Shown: one piece after another, positions 1-12,644 of the stretch | Numbering within the stretch: position 1 is the stretch's first letter | Layout of the letters: the number at the start of each line of letters is the position of its first letter | Assembly (NCBI RefSeq): GCF_035083965.1 | Contig: NC_089740.1 | Location: 7,499,552-7,563,551 of the forward strand | Direction of reading: 5' to 3' | Length of the DNA: 64,000 nt | Source of the DNA: Branchiostoma lanceolatum | Taxonomy: Eukaryota > Chordata > Leptocardii > Amphioxiformes > Branchiostomatidae | The notes under the pieces: generated by a model | Database searches by the model: none | Seen by the model: only the letters and a program-made list of their open reading frames with translations | Told to the model about the DNA's origin: nothing | Position numbers and translations under genes: made by a program

Positions 1-1075
1 CTTTTTGAAGGTGTGGTACAGTCCACAGCAAGCTGGTGCCATTTAAATACCCTGAATACTCTCTAAGCAGAGGCTATGCTCCGGCTTGCCACACTGTCTT
101 GTAACATTTGCCAAGAGGGTTTCGGCAGGGTTTTTGGTAATGTGCTTGTGAGTGGAACTTAACAGGAATCTATGAGTGAATTACTATGAATTTTGGTTTG
201 TGGATATGTGTCGACAAAAAAAAAGGATAGGTTCAACCATGATCGTTCTTGCGGATTTCTAGGGAACTGCAGTGAAACTTCCAGTTTTGGCATTTCATAT
301 TCTAAACATGCTTTGGTCACGACTTTTAATGACATGCAGAGGATATAAAGGGATTTATGTAACAAACTGTACATCTAAGTAGGAATTGACGTAATGATTG
401 ACCAAAAGGGAATTCCGAAATACTTTAAAAGTCAAGGTTATTTCTAGATAATGGATGTACTAGTGGATCAAAAGCTTCCGTCCAAAAATAGACGTTTGAT
501 CTCAAGATCCATCGAAAGCACTGTAATATTGCTCTAAAGACGATATTTTCAGAAGACGAGATTATGGCTAACATATGACTTGATAGGTTGATAAAAGCTT
601 ACAATAGGATTAATCTAAGGTTGTTTTCAAGCCTCGGTATACATGACCACAAACCGCTATGTTTTCTTCCCTTTATGGTTAAACAAATTTCCACTCTGAA
701 AGTTATGAAATTGTTTCATTTTAAACGACAACTAATAAGTAGAGGTTGCTTTGTGTCCGATACTGTAGCAGTATCTGGCTACAGCGCTGCCGCGAACTTA
801 AAACCGCCGCGAACACTCCATTTTTTTTTACTTAAAAACCAGGCGAACTTAAATGCATTTTCAGGACTGTACCCATGCTTTCACAAGGCTTCGGGGGAGA
901 AATACGTGTCCAACCGCCATCCCAAGTGTGCCATTAATCATGGTGAGACATCAGGCCTAGAGCTCGCAGATCGAGTTCGACGTTCGAACTATCTATAGTA
1001 CCTACGGCGTCAAACCCCAAGTGGGGGATCATAGCGACAAGTGGGGGATCATAGGTACAAGTCTACCTAGTACCG
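1..1075. other. No gene; short shared motifs only
   Basis: AT-rich sequence with no supported coding exon. CCGCGAACTTAAA and ACCGCCGCGAAC (about 790-860) resemble a phrase at 14386-14404 and may be a MITE remnant. AGTGGGGGATCATA is repeated at about 1020 and 1042. Confidence 0.5.
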
Positions 1076-1079
1076 AAAC

Positions 1080-1650
1080 ATCAACGTCATTGGGCAACAT
1101 TCGGTAAAAAATCTTCTCTCCCATTGCACTGAAAGGTCGGGGAAATGAAGATATTGCAAGTTAATTAGTAAGAACCAACTCATTGATCTTATAAAAATCA
1201 ATAGAAACGTGAAAATGTGGACCCAGCCAGGTAGTTTACGAGCTGTTTTTTTTTTCATTTTCGGGCGTGACCTCTATGTGGCCCCGTGGGGCACCCTGTG
1301 GCTAACGGGCAAATTTGGAGCACAGCCGGGTCCCGGGATATTTTTTAACTCGGAGTTAAAATCAGCCCGGGACCCGATAAGAAATATACACCGTAACCTA
1401 ATCGTGAGAACACCGAGAGGTACATTCTCGATATCCGGCAGTCTACCGGGAAAATTTGTGTCTTCCGCCCCGGCCGGCCGGATAACACCCCCTGCGGGCA
1501 CCGGTGTAAATGTGGCCGTAGCAATATCGGGCAATGCTCTGTAAATTTGCATCCATCCCATGGCACTGACAAGGCTGGGAATTTAAGATATTTCAAGTTA
1601 ATTAGTACAAAACACGCCATTGATCTTACAAAATCAATAGAAAGGGGAAA
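1080..1650. repeat. Direct repeat of about 135 bp flanking MITE copy 1
   Basis: The blocks at about 1088-1222 and 1528-1655 are diverged direct repeats sharing GGGCAA, CCCAT, GCAAGTTAATTAGTA-like text and CATTGATCTTA followed by AAAATCAATAGAAA. The MITE-like copy lies between them. Confidence 0.6.
1240..1530 (-). mobile_element. MITE-like element, family 1, copy 1
   Basis: Inverted relative to the copies at 46957 and 60704. It carries a perfect inverted repeat, GGGTCCCGGG (about 1327) against CCCGGGACCC (about 1365), around a palindromic AACTCGGAGTT-type core, then CACCGAGAGGTAC and the shared CCGGCAGTC. No protein-coding content is credible; overlapping ORFs here come from high G+C. Confidence 0.6.
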
Positions 1651-1655
1651 GTCTG

Positions 1656-3354
1656 GTTTACTAAATCTTTTATACGTACCCTACATGTCAGCTAATTGCG
1701 AGTGCAAAGAACTGCAATAGCCAACAACAGGTAACTAATGACTATGATTAAAAATGTAAGATACGGTTATAAACTGTGTGCGCCAAAATGAAACGTTGCC
1801 CCTCCTCAAAATATTTTTAAAGGTTGAATCGAGCCTTGTACTAGCTTCTTAGAATCACAAACCGATTTGAGGGGTCTTTTGGGTATTTTAAGTTGCAGGG
1901 ACATTTGGGTGTAAGGCCCCGAGGCTTATGTACAGAAAATGGGTTTCTAATCTTTCTTCATCGGATGATGGGCATGCAAAAACTTAACGTCCATTACTGT
2001 CTAGGGTATCAGGCAGTAGTTCGTATATTTAAAGATTAAGCACCAGGACATCGTGTCGTTTTGACATTTAAGGTCCCACCACGCTGTGTTAGATTGCCAT
2101 ACACTTTGGAAACAACTACTAGCAGGAGATAGGACAACAGATAAGTCCAGGGTATTTCTTTCTAAGATATCGTTCGTTCGCTCGTTCATTCAGACCCTTG
2201 CAGTGCCACATAGGGCAGCAAGTTACCTTGCTTTTTCAGTAGCAGGGTATATTTTTCAAAGGAGGCACCTCCTTGAGCACCGGACTCCCATTTTACGTCC
2301 CTTCCGAAAGATGGGTGCAGCCTCAACTGAGATGTCCTGTCCCAGGATTGAACCGGGGTCTCGCAGTAAATAGCAACTAATTGGAGCCAGGGCCTCAACT
2401 GTGAGCTACGGGGGCGTCCAACTTTCTACAATGTAGTCTAGTAAATCTATTTTCAGATTAAAAAAAATACATCTTCTTAATCTAATTGCAAATGAGGGGT
2501 ATTTAAACTATCAACCATTTTCCATTGCCATTGGACGAAAGGTTTAAACATGATTAGCTAACATCACGAAGTGCGCGCATGACTCACGACGTATAGATAT
2601 GATCTATGATTACAAATCTACTTATGATCAAATCTTCTTGGCGTTGATGGGTTCTTGATGGAAATGATAGTGTTAGATACCGACCTTCTTGTCCGTTTAC
2701 AAGACTTATCTCAGAAGATCACTAAGAAGGGATGCTATTTATAGAACACACGTGATGATGGTGCATTTGATGGGACTATTCGGTAGTTAAGTGATGTAGA
2801 TATTGGGTTTGAATGTATGTGTGAACGTACGTTTGTAGCTTTGATCACTATGCACATGGGAACATAATCTTATTACAGTTGTATGTACCAAAGTGCTATA
2901 TTTTCTTAAACAAATCATATTAGGGGCAATAAAAGTTGATGGCGTTATCCATATGGTCCTGAAAATCATCTTCAAAATTCTTTCAAACCCAGCTATCAAT
3001 ATTTAGTATAACTACCCACTTATCTGGCATACTTGGAAAGTTTATCTTTTTTTCGTAGTTCATTCTGATCGCCGCAAATCCCTGCATTTTTAGTACTTGA
3101 GTCTAATATTCGTCGACAATAAAATTTTGTGATTAGTGCTTTTGTCACGCTAGCTTAAAGTTACCCGCGTGCAGGACTATACAATAAGCCACGGGCTTTG
3201 CATTTGCACCCTGCATTTTGTTCGGTATAAAAATACATATTTTCTAAAAATACAACCGATTGTAGGAATTTGTTATATGAATTATCATCGTAATAGTCTG
3301 GCGGCACAGGAATTATGTATAGAATAATCTGTCTAGGTACAAGCTTATGGTTCA
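1656..3354. other. No gene outside the SINE at 2190-2412
   Basis: AT-rich; no splice-flanked ORF resembles a known protein. I see no further repeats or RNA genes. Confidence 0.5.
2190..2412 (-). mobile_element. tRNA-derived SINE, family A, copy 1
   Basis: On the minus strand the head reads as a degenerate tRNA: CGTAGCTCACAGTTGAGG (A box) and GGTTCAATCCTGGG (B box). The body continues as GGGACGTAAAATGGG and ends near GCAAGGTAACTTGCTGCCC. Copies at 7720 and 63510 share the body. Confidence 0.65.
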
Positions 3355-4165
3355 TCTAAATCAATCTGAAGATGCTTATGGCAAGTTCGTGAGCATCTCA
3401 ATTGACAGGAAATAATGAATGTAGACATTTCAGTCAAGTTCCTGGAAAAGAGACAAGCTCTTTCAGGATCTTGACTAATGACGAGTATCTCAATAGACAG
3501 GAAATAATTAAACAAGACTAGTTCCTGGAACAGAGAATTAATGTTATTTCAGGATTTAATATTAATTTCAAACAAGTCCATATAGTACGTATATGACTTA
3601 ATCTAGTTTAAACACGATAATAATTACAAGTTTTGAGAACATCTCAATTGACCGGAAATGATAACTATATAGACGTCAAGTTCTTCCATGATTTTTAATA
3701 ATTCGACGAAAGTTTATTTAGTAAGTACTTGAATTCATCTAGATTAGAAAAGACATACTAATTGCATGTTGGCAAGTGTATCAAATAACAGGAAAGAATA
3801 AATACAAGTTTCTGGAAAGGGGATCCCGGAAAAATGTTTATTGCTTTTGAATAATTTGGCAGAGGTAGGTACTTGATTTCAGATTATACAATATACTAAT
3901 TGAAAGTTAGCACAAAGCAGGTGTCTCGAACGACAGGAAATAATAAATGTATTAATATAGACAAGTTCTTGGAACAGAGAAGTGCTATCCCTGGATTTTG
4001 AATACTTTGCCGATATAGTACGCATATGAGTTCATCTAAATGATGATTAAACATGACACTTATCGCAAGTTTTGGGGTGTCACAATGGACAGGAAGTAGC
4101 AAACATAGATAATTTCTTGGAAGAGAAAAGAGATTTTCTTGGAATGCACAAAAGTGTGTGTACAC
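3355..4165. repeat. Diverged tandem repeat, about six units
   Basis: CATCTCAATTGACAGGAAAT-like phrases occur near 3393, 3487, 3641, 3771, 3925 and 4077, each followed by AAGTTCNTGGAA-like text and a pyrimidine-poor spacer. Spacing is uneven (roughly 90-155), as expected of an old array. Confidence 0.6.
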
Positions 4166-4169
4166 TGCG

Positions 4170-5544
4170 GTTGAACCAGGATTATCACGACATTCTACAC
4201 TGAAGATGAGTCACCTTAAAAGCACATTACGAGATATGATATTACCGTATGGGGGTGGGGGGCTGTCATATTGGTTTCCGCTGGGACTTTGCTAGAATCG
4301 CTGCCGTGGGCGTAAGCTGCCATACATGTACTCTATCTGACATCATCTCTGGACAAAGGAATGGATCATTCCCCGACGGGAGTTATACAGAAAGAGATCA
4401 CGATAGAGAGCACCAAATGTTCTAGAAGATCTCAAAAACAGGAAGTTGTAAAATACAACAAAGCCCCCGAATAGGAAAACTTACACATGTGTCACGGTAC
4501 AAGATGGAGTTTGAAAAATGACTAAAATCTGGTTGGTTCGACACGAAATATCAATATCTTATTATCATTATATCAAAAGATATTAAGCGAACGCGCAGAT
4601 GTTACACTTACATGATTTATTACATTGGCGGAGAAGGTAATGCTTTCAAAGCCATTTGAATTTGTTTGTACACAGTCAGCATAACTCAAGACGTTGCTAG
4701 TGGATATTTATTCCGTACGTAAAGTAAATGAAAGACAAGGTCAATTTTCGGCCCCTAGCGGCTTTCCGTAACACTGCCACAAAACTTCCTTTTTTTAAAG
4801 TATATATTTGCAAGTATTTGTTTTTCTGAATCAAATTGGATGGTTTTTGATACTCACAAGAGACGTACATTTTACGAATTGAATTGAATTCACGTCGGTA
4901 TGCATATTATAGCGACTGTCACACCATAAGGGCAAATGTTATTATACGCTCATATTTTCAAAGATATCAAAAGAAAGCTGTCATCCTTTGATGGATACAA
5001 TCACCTGCTTTTCCGTCTCCGGCCATTTGTGAGTCTCCATGTGTAACATAAACCGAGAGTGTTACACACTGAGCCATAAGGGAGCCGTGGAGTCACTGGG
5101 GTTGGCGCATGGCATGCACGTCCGGTAAGGAGGGGGCTTTTATTTTAGGCCAGGCGCACGTGACGTCATGCCTATGGCCACAGCAAGTAAATCTTATGGA
5201 TAACATTCTCTACAGAATCCAAATCTAATGCGAGGGGGAAAAATGAGTGAAAAAAAACAAGATGGCTAAATTTTCAAAAGAGACACCATAATCGTTGTAA
5301 CTGGTATTAAAGCCACAAAACATGTTATCACAGTCAATTCCTTTATTTCTGTATTCAAGGAGTGTGCAAAGTGACACTAGTGTGGTAGACTGGTATCACT
5401 TACGAAGTGCAAATACACTTACAAAGGGCAACAACACTGAAAGCTCCCACATTGGATCACCTTTACAAGTAACGAACTAGTTTCTATTCTACAATTGCAT
5501 GATGGCTACCTTACTAGACAGTGTACTTATACAAGTACAATCAA
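4170..5544. other. No gene; isolated CRE/E-box
   Basis: Non-coding. CACGTGACGTCA at 5158-5169 joins an E-box to a full CRE, in a slightly GC-richer stretch (5030-5170). Confidence 0.45.
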
Positions 5545-5870
5545 TGTGACATATTTTCCCATTTTGGTACTTTCTTGTCATGTTGACCATCTCCTGAGGA
5601 GAAAAAGTTCTCTTTTTTTTTCAAAATCAGACAAAAATTATTTAATGAGCGCGCTGATGTCATCCATAAAATGTACGTGCTGTGGCCTAATAAGATAGCA
5701 GTGTTCACGACATATTTTCCCATTTTGGTACTTTCTCGTCATGTTGACCATTTTGTTCTTTTTTTTAAAAATCAGTAAAAATTAATGACCGTATTGATGT
5801 CATCCATAATATTTACTTGTTTTGGCCTAATGATATAGCAGTGTTTTGCCTGGGGGCTGCCCACGGCTTG
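5545..5870. repeat. Two-copy tandem duplication, 161-bp period, upstream of the candidate TATA promoter
   Basis: ACATATTTTCCCATTTTGGT begins at 5549 and again at 5710. GATGTCATCCATAA and GGCCTAATNAGATAGCAGTG recur with the same spacing. The second copy abuts the TATA box. Confidence 0.7.
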
Positions 5871-6028
5871 TCTATAAAAGCCCCCATGCGGCTCCAGGCG
5901 TGAGTAGTGTGGCAATAACAGTTGTCGAGATAGCACGGTGTTGTGGAGGCGCAGTCTAGCTTGCAGAGCCCGAGCATTTTCTGAGTGGAAATTCGTTTTG
6001 AAGATTTATACCAGGAATTACAGTAAGT
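5871..6028 (+). promoter_or_regulatory. Candidate TATA promoter and non-coding first exon with splice donor
   Basis: TCTATAAAAG (5871-5880) is a consensus TATA box in a locally GC-richer stretch. About 25-30 bases downstream (near 5900) a transcript could start and run to a consensus donor GTAAGT (6023-6028), giving a first exon of about 120 bases with no useful ORF. A CRE overlapping an E-box (CACGTGACGTCA, 5158-5169) lies 0.7 kb upstream. The nearest same-strand coding gene is the RGK gene, whose first coding exon begins with an acceptor at 31406-31407, so this could be its remote 5' exon. That link is inference only. Confidence 0.35.
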
Positions 6029-7719
6029 GTGTTTCGAGTTCTGTATAATATCAAACGCATTACTGCTATACAATCATGTATTCATATTCCCTTTATCCGC
6101 AATCTTATCTTAGGTTCTTAAGCTGAAAACTTGTTGTTTTATTATGGCTATCGTATAAAATGTGATTTTTGTTGACCAAAATTGTGAAGAATTTTCCATT
6201 TCACTGTCTTCAGTTCCCGTAGTATAGGTGTAAATATACATAGATTATATTTCTTTTATTTTGATCGATATCTTAACTAATTCAAAAGAAAAATACAGCG
6301 TCAAGCTGTTAGTACGACCTAAAATGTAACGAGTTGCCAAATAAGTAATAGTTATACACATTTCCGTTTGAGACTGAGAAGGTTGAGAATTATGTGTGTG
6401 TTTACCATGATAAGCGTTAAGGTATCTGCTAGGTTTACTGAGGACTAGTTACATGGCGATTCTCGGAGTGTGAGATTGGGAGAACGCCAGGCCTTGGATT
6501 GTACAAACAGCGGCTTTCGTTCGACATTCCGGATGTCAACAGTTAGGTCTGCATTAGGGAGGCACTTAGTGTGTGTTGGTACGAACGTGTTTGGGTTGGA
6601 CAGTGCCATAGCGAGGTCAGAGATCCTCACAGAACCTAGCGTGACATTCTGCACGGTTGGACTGGAATCTTGCGCTATTTTACCACGTTTGATTCGCACT
6701 ATTGACATTTTGCACGCGTGTAAAAATATGATACAGAAAGTAAAGAAATGTTGTCATTCAGTCATCATAGCAAGAGCTAGGCAACTATTCAATGCCATTT
6801 ATGTAGTTCTTTTTCCATTTAAATTTTTTTCAAATATTATCTATTTTCTCAATGCATCAGGCGATTTCTTTTTTTTAAGCGTTAGACGGCAGCTAAACAT
6901 TTCTTACATAATCAAATACCTAGCATACGATATTTTAGGGTATGTTTTTGTTTGTTTTGGGTTGGGACTTAACATTGAGAGGAGAAAATGTCCATTTTTA
7001 GTCTTGTGACATTTCCGGCAAGGTCATACGTATCAAGTTTCAAATGGACAAATGTGGTGAAGGTCGAATGTCCTTCGGAGGGACTATTACGTCAAATTAT
7101 GCAAATTGTGGTCATTGCATCGCTTCCCAAGTCTAAATGGGTGAGAATTGTATTTTATTTGCAACAAGCAATCACCATTTATCACTCTATCTACAGTTAT
7201 AACGTTTATTTTCACATAACAATTCAATAACCTAAATAGTACAATTATACAATTGTATGTATTGCTTATGAATGCTTGACTCGTGGCAACTAATAGTTCG
7301 CTACATACTCATGCCAGCTATTGGATTTCTGCAATTCTAAGCATATACTATTTTTGAAAGAAAAATTATAGGTCATTCAGTAATTTTAGGAGACTAGTGG
7401 TATAAGGTATAGATTTTTTAATGAAATTAGATAGTCTGGTCCCGCCATTGATTTAATTTCAGTAAGACTTTGCTGTAGGGCGTAAACCTGTCCGACGCTC
7501 CCAGAGGCTTTTGCCTTATTAGGTTGACACGATTCTGCTTTCAAGGTTACACAATATGTACGCCCAGTACTGTCCCCATAGCCATGTGTTTCAGACGACT
7601 TTATTTGGGGATTCCTAGTCACCAAGCAGATGTAGGGTTTGTCTCAGTGATGCTGTTTCTGTACGCATTTATTTGCGGCATCCAGTACGTCTTTCCATGT
7701 ATACATTGTTGTTCACCTT
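6029..7719. other. No recognised gene; GC-richer ORF island at 6445-6720
   Basis: Within AT-rich sequence, 6445-6720 is visibly richer in G+C and is open on both strands (87 codons on minus; the start of a 179-codon frame on plus). Neither translation resembles a family I know and there are no clear flanking splice sites, so I do not call a gene. Confidence 0.4.
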
Positions 7720-7970
7720 GTAGTACCCAGTGGCACACAGGTCAGCAAGTTCCTTGCTGTTTCAGTAGCAGGGTATATTTTTTGCAGAGAGGGGCTTCTA
7801 GTAAACTTGCAATCCATTCCCATTTACCTACACGGGACACCCATTTTACGTCCATTTCGAAAGACAGGTGCAACCGATATGTCCTCCCAGGATTGAACCT
7901 GGGTCTCCCAGCTCCCAGCAACCACATAATTGTGACCATGACCTCAACTGTGAGGCTAGTACCATTTCAG
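7720..7970 (-). mobile_element. tRNA-derived SINE, family A, copy 2
   Basis: Minus-strand head CCTCACAGTTGAGG and B box CAGGTTCAATCCTGGGAGG, then GGACGTAAAATGGGTGTCCC and CAAGGAACTTGC, matching copy 1 with substitutions and small insertions. Confidence 0.65.
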
Positions 7971-10900
7971 CTAAATCCCTAAAAGTAATGTACAAGTTTT
8001 GCCCCTGTGCAAAAACACGTAGAACACTTAGACTTAGCAGAAACCTATGGTTGTAGACTTGGGATGCAACATACAAGAAATTCTACTAAACTACAAAATA
8101 AAATGAAATATTTTGTAGTCATGGAAAGCTGATGAAGGCTTCTTGCAAAACAACACAGAAGATGAAGTACAAAATCCAGTATAACTTCTCCACAAGTTCC
8201 AACTCAGCGTCTACCGTAACGGCACTCTACTGGCACTGCCCCAAGCAATCACTCGGGCCCACTCATGCTTAAACGACCTTTCTATCTTTACTTTATCTTG
8301 AAATATATCTTAACGTACTAATTGGAATGCTTCTCCTCGACGCCATCGATTCCGTTTGTTCTTATGTGATCAAAAAGTTCACTTTTCGTGACTGAAATTT
8401 TGCCAATAGGCCGATTGTAAGATCTCGTCCAACATTACTCTCGATCGTGCCGATAAGCTCTCGCGAGACTCGAGCCATAAAGTATTACGAGACATGCACG
8501 AAAACGAGGCCAGTGTTCCAACGAATGTTACCAACTTCGCTTCTCATTTGATCCAATCTTTTGCTATCTTCTAAAGGTCATGCCCTTGTCTATCATAGTA
8601 CAGTTGCTCATTTGTAGATAACTTTGTTAGCTAAGATATGGAAGCGATGATATGGATCTCAGGTAGGGCATATCCTATAGGACGATTGCAAACTTAACAG
8701 ACTTTCAAAGCACGCCATAGCAGATTCAACGACCACTATTGAAGCTGTTCACTTGAAATGAACAGATTAATTGATTGGTTTACAATCCATAAAATAGAAA
8801 AAAATCTTCTTTCAGCTTTAACGTCCTTCTTCATTGAAAGACGAATTGTCCGTAATTTCGAAATCACATAGAGTTTATTACAGAACTGAACTTCCCTAAT
8901 GTGCTATAAACATCATAGAGCCTGTGTAAGCACCTTAGATACCTTTATTCTAAGCCAGATAATTTGAATTCATTTGTGCTCAACATGGGACCATGGTTGA
9001 CGTTTTTCTCATGCATTGGTTTGAGAAAGCCTTGCAGTATTTGCCTACATGCAGAGACGGCTACTGTTGACAGGCAACAGTGCGTGGTAGACCGATGCAT
9101 TTGGCACACAAATTGGGACACACAAGGCTCTGATAAGGATGAACTGGACATGCTTCCCTCACACTTCCATTTGTGATTGAACTCCGGGGGGAATCTAAAT
9201 CTAGGTCATCTTTTTCCTAAAAGTACAACATGAAAGCCAGACTCCAAGAAAACAGGCTACTTTTAGCCTGTGATTGATTGTATAAGGTTGATGCGGTAAC
9301 GGTGCTCTCACATAAACCATTTGACAAGAAAGGCTTCACAGCTTAAAATAAAAGATTCAAATCACAGTGTGAAGCATTTCTATGACATAGTATAAGGAGT
9401 ACAAAGAGCGGTCTGACGACCAGTGGAACAACTGTGACAAAGAATGCATTTCAATGCTGCCAAATGTTGCCCTGTGAAAGCAGAAGTTTACTTTTGAAAA
9501 GTCAGTATCATTTTCACTGTAAGCTGGAATATTTACGCCTCGTCATACTTAATAACATCCGAGATTTCTATCATTGATATCCTTAGAGCCGGAGGTGAAA
9601 TTCTTGATATGATTTCTTAGTCATTATGTCTACTTTGGTTTAACTTATGTTTAGTTTCATGTTCTTTTTTTAATTGATTGTTTCTCAGCATTTATATGAT
9701 ATTCATTTTCATACAAGACTTGATTTGATTTTTTTTTTAAATTCATGCTGTAATTCTAGTTTTTTTGTTGACCAACATCTAAGCTACAAGCTTCCGGCCA
9801 CCCTTGCACAGTTGTATTATTGCCTTTTTTTTCGCTTATTCCATATTTGTTGTGTGCTAGAAAAAAAATCAAATGAATATCAAATAGTCAAGCTACACAG
9901 AATAGCTGCCTGATACAGAAAAAAAAGAAGACTTTTGGCTTTTGTTTTGATAAACATAAAGACTTAAATACCAGAATGCCAGGGGCGGCGAGGGGCTGTA
10001 TACAACATATCTATGCTATGTTTATTGTGCATTCTACCCTTGAGGTTTCAGATGAATAATGCAGATAGCTTGGTACTACGACATCACCATAACACCGCAC
10101 AGATTGTGAAAAGCCGTAAAACTCTCTGTCAAGAGCACCGTGGAGCTAAAAGCAAATATCAGACACAAAAATGTCCCCAGGAAATGCAACATTAAAGCGT
10201 TCGCACATAAAGAAATCTCCTGTGGGGATGTACAAAGCAGATAGACATCTAGGTCCTCAGTGTGTGCCTCGTGAGGATGATAGGAAAACTCTCTCATGAT
10301 GTATGCACAGCTTCTTGTAGACACGACGTCGCTTCTCTTTTCGTTTCTTATCTCTCCTACAAGAGATGACAAAAGATAACGTCTTGAGCGTCTTCCTTCA
10401 AGCGGCCCGGTCTATATAAATACTGTTTACATCTCCTAAAGCCTTGGCACATTCTGGAGCATGTCCGCTAAAACTTTGCACTTAGAACTCGTTACTGGAG
10501 TCAATCTGTTGCGTTTTGTGGATAGATTTTTTTATTGATTTTTTTATCAGTGCTATTTACAACAGACAGGAAACTGTTAGGCTCTCTTTCTACTCTCGTC
10601 TATTTTACGAGTTGTGTGGGAGTTGGTCCAAACACAAAGATAAAGCATGACAATCGTGTCTACGGTAGCTTCAAAAAGCTTTTACATAAGTCTGTGAGAT
10701 ACATCTAGCTTAGGGCAAAATGTCGACCTTTGTCGTGGATTTGTAAAGGATCCGTTGAAAGTGTACTGAATGGTCAATGGTGGCTTGATTACAATAGATC
10801 TCAAGGAAAAGCTTTCCTTACAGCCATTGAGCCGTGCATATGAAAAGAGGCTTTGAGAGTTTTTGGTTTAAGAAACATACCACTAAGGAGATCTTTTATG

Positions 10901-12497
10901 TTCATGGATTGAATAGATACAGTGAAATGTATACAATGAAAGGATCTATCTTACATGTATCTTACTTACACATGGTAATCCTGATATTGTGCTGTCTACC
11001 TTATCCCCAACGATAAACCGATTTTGTCCCATATCTAAAACTTCGCCCACACATATATTGTAATGCGTACGTGTATATCCCAAATAATGGTTATGTGCCT
11101 GTTCCACGAAGTATTTGTCATCTTGCCAAGATCATCTTAACTTTCGTTTCACGAGGGACTCGACTTATCTTCCTGAGGCTTTCCACGAAGTGAAGTCAGC
11201 CAAGAGCAAGGTTTTGATGGATTTGCCAGTCTAATTTCAAGACATTTGATTATGACCTACGGGCTACATATTCAAATCCATCTAAATCATACGCTAAAAC
11301 TCATTGAAGCACACTGAACATTGATTTTTAAGCTAGATTTTCATCAACATATTAGATTTATTAGTAGAACAACGTATTTCCTATGAATTGGGTAGATCTT
11401 TTTAAAGCAGAAGCAGGTTAGGAACACAATTTTTTGTTTCACTGATCACTTTTCTTTGCACGTATATGTGAAAGCTAATATAGAAATCAAGAAGGTTTAT
11501 ATATTCAGACGCCTCTTCGAGCAGCGTATTTAGATTCAATGCCGGAGTAGATTTCTTGCCCCCCTAAAAGAAATATAATGAGATACGATGACTGTTTCAT
11601 AGCCTTGCCGCTTTTAAAATGGCTACTAAGTGGTAAGGATAGATCTTTATGTCGCCTGGTAGTCTGGATAGTTAAGCTAACCACATATTGCCTTAGGGCT
11701 GCGAAGAAGGGTCTTAAGCAAATGGACCTTTCGTGTGTACCACAAGGCACCGTGATAGGCCCCACACAATGTTGTGTAATGGTCTTACCACGTTAATTGC
11801 TGTGAATCGTTTCTTGTCTCATGTTCAAACGTACCAGTACGACTCATGGAATACTAACATAGACTGATTTGTATTCTTCCACACGTGTGACCGCACTGTT
11901 TTAGTACTGGACAGTAACTGCCAGTCTTCCTAGTTTACAACGTGCTTCTACTAAGCTCTTACTGGCTTCAAAAGATAGACTGTATGTTACTTCCTGCAGC
12001 TGCACATTTTACAGTACATCACTAAATCCATCACGTGGTATTCGCACAGTAATTCAGTAACGTCTATTGTGGTCACTAGCAAGCCTCTTATTGCAGCCAT
12101 TCATCGAGGAAATCCTGAGAGACAGTTTTTAGCTTCGCCTTCATTCTAGGTTAGTGTCATGCTAGGCCATTAACATGGATAGTGCAGCGGGTCACAAGCC
12201 TGTCAGAATCTTTGGTCTTTAGAGGTCATTATCGGAATTTGTCGGGGCGTTTAGGCGCCCAGTCTTCCGGCAAGGTGGCGAGGTTCTTTGAATGATTTTG
12301 ATGTCTTTCAATGGGAAGATTAGAATGGGTGCACTTAGTTCTGCCTTAAGCTTTCTAAGCACGTACCCATAGGTACAAGCGTGCTCACTTTCTGGATACA
12401 AATCAATGACTACAATAAAAGAGCTTCTCAGCACTTGGAGGCAACGCATGGAAAATCAGGAAGAAAGTATGGTTGGTGACACCCACCACATATGGTA
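7971..12497. other. No gene or clear repeat
   Basis: About 4.5 kb without a recognisable exon, RNA gene or tandem array. Short ORFs on both strands have no family resemblance. Confidence 0.45.
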
Positions 12498-12644
12498 TTC
12501 TCCAAGCAGATGTTTCGGTCGAGAGAGCTAGGAGTAGCTGTGATGTTTTTAACGTTTCTCTCCATTCACGAGAGAGAAAGGGGAGAGAAATGTTAAAATC
12601 ATGACCACTCCTAGCCCTCTCGACCGAAACCTGTGCTTGGAGAA
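12498..12644. mobile_element. 147-bp foldback MITE
   Basis: Outer ends TTCTCCAAGCA and TGCTTGGAGAA are perfect inverted repeats. Inward, TTTCGGTCGAGAG and CTCTCGACCGAAA, CTAGGAGT and ACTCCTAG, and GTTTCTCTCC and GGAGAGAAAT also pair, so nearly the whole element folds into one stem. No coding content and no clear target duplication. Confidence 0.75.

Noticed and set aside
6720..7009. Second half of the 179-codon plus-strand ORF
   Set aside because: Composition turns strongly AT-rich with poly-Phe/Ile text after about 6720; no family resemblance and no splice support.
9585..9610. AGGTGAAATTCTTG, identical to a short piece of 18S rRNA
   Set aside because: Only about 14 bases match and the flanks are unrelated, so no rRNA fragment is supported.
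10411..10423. TATA-like TCTATATAAATAC
   Set aside because: No donor, coding exon or other core promoter motif follows within a kilobase; AT-rich DNA gives such matches by chance.
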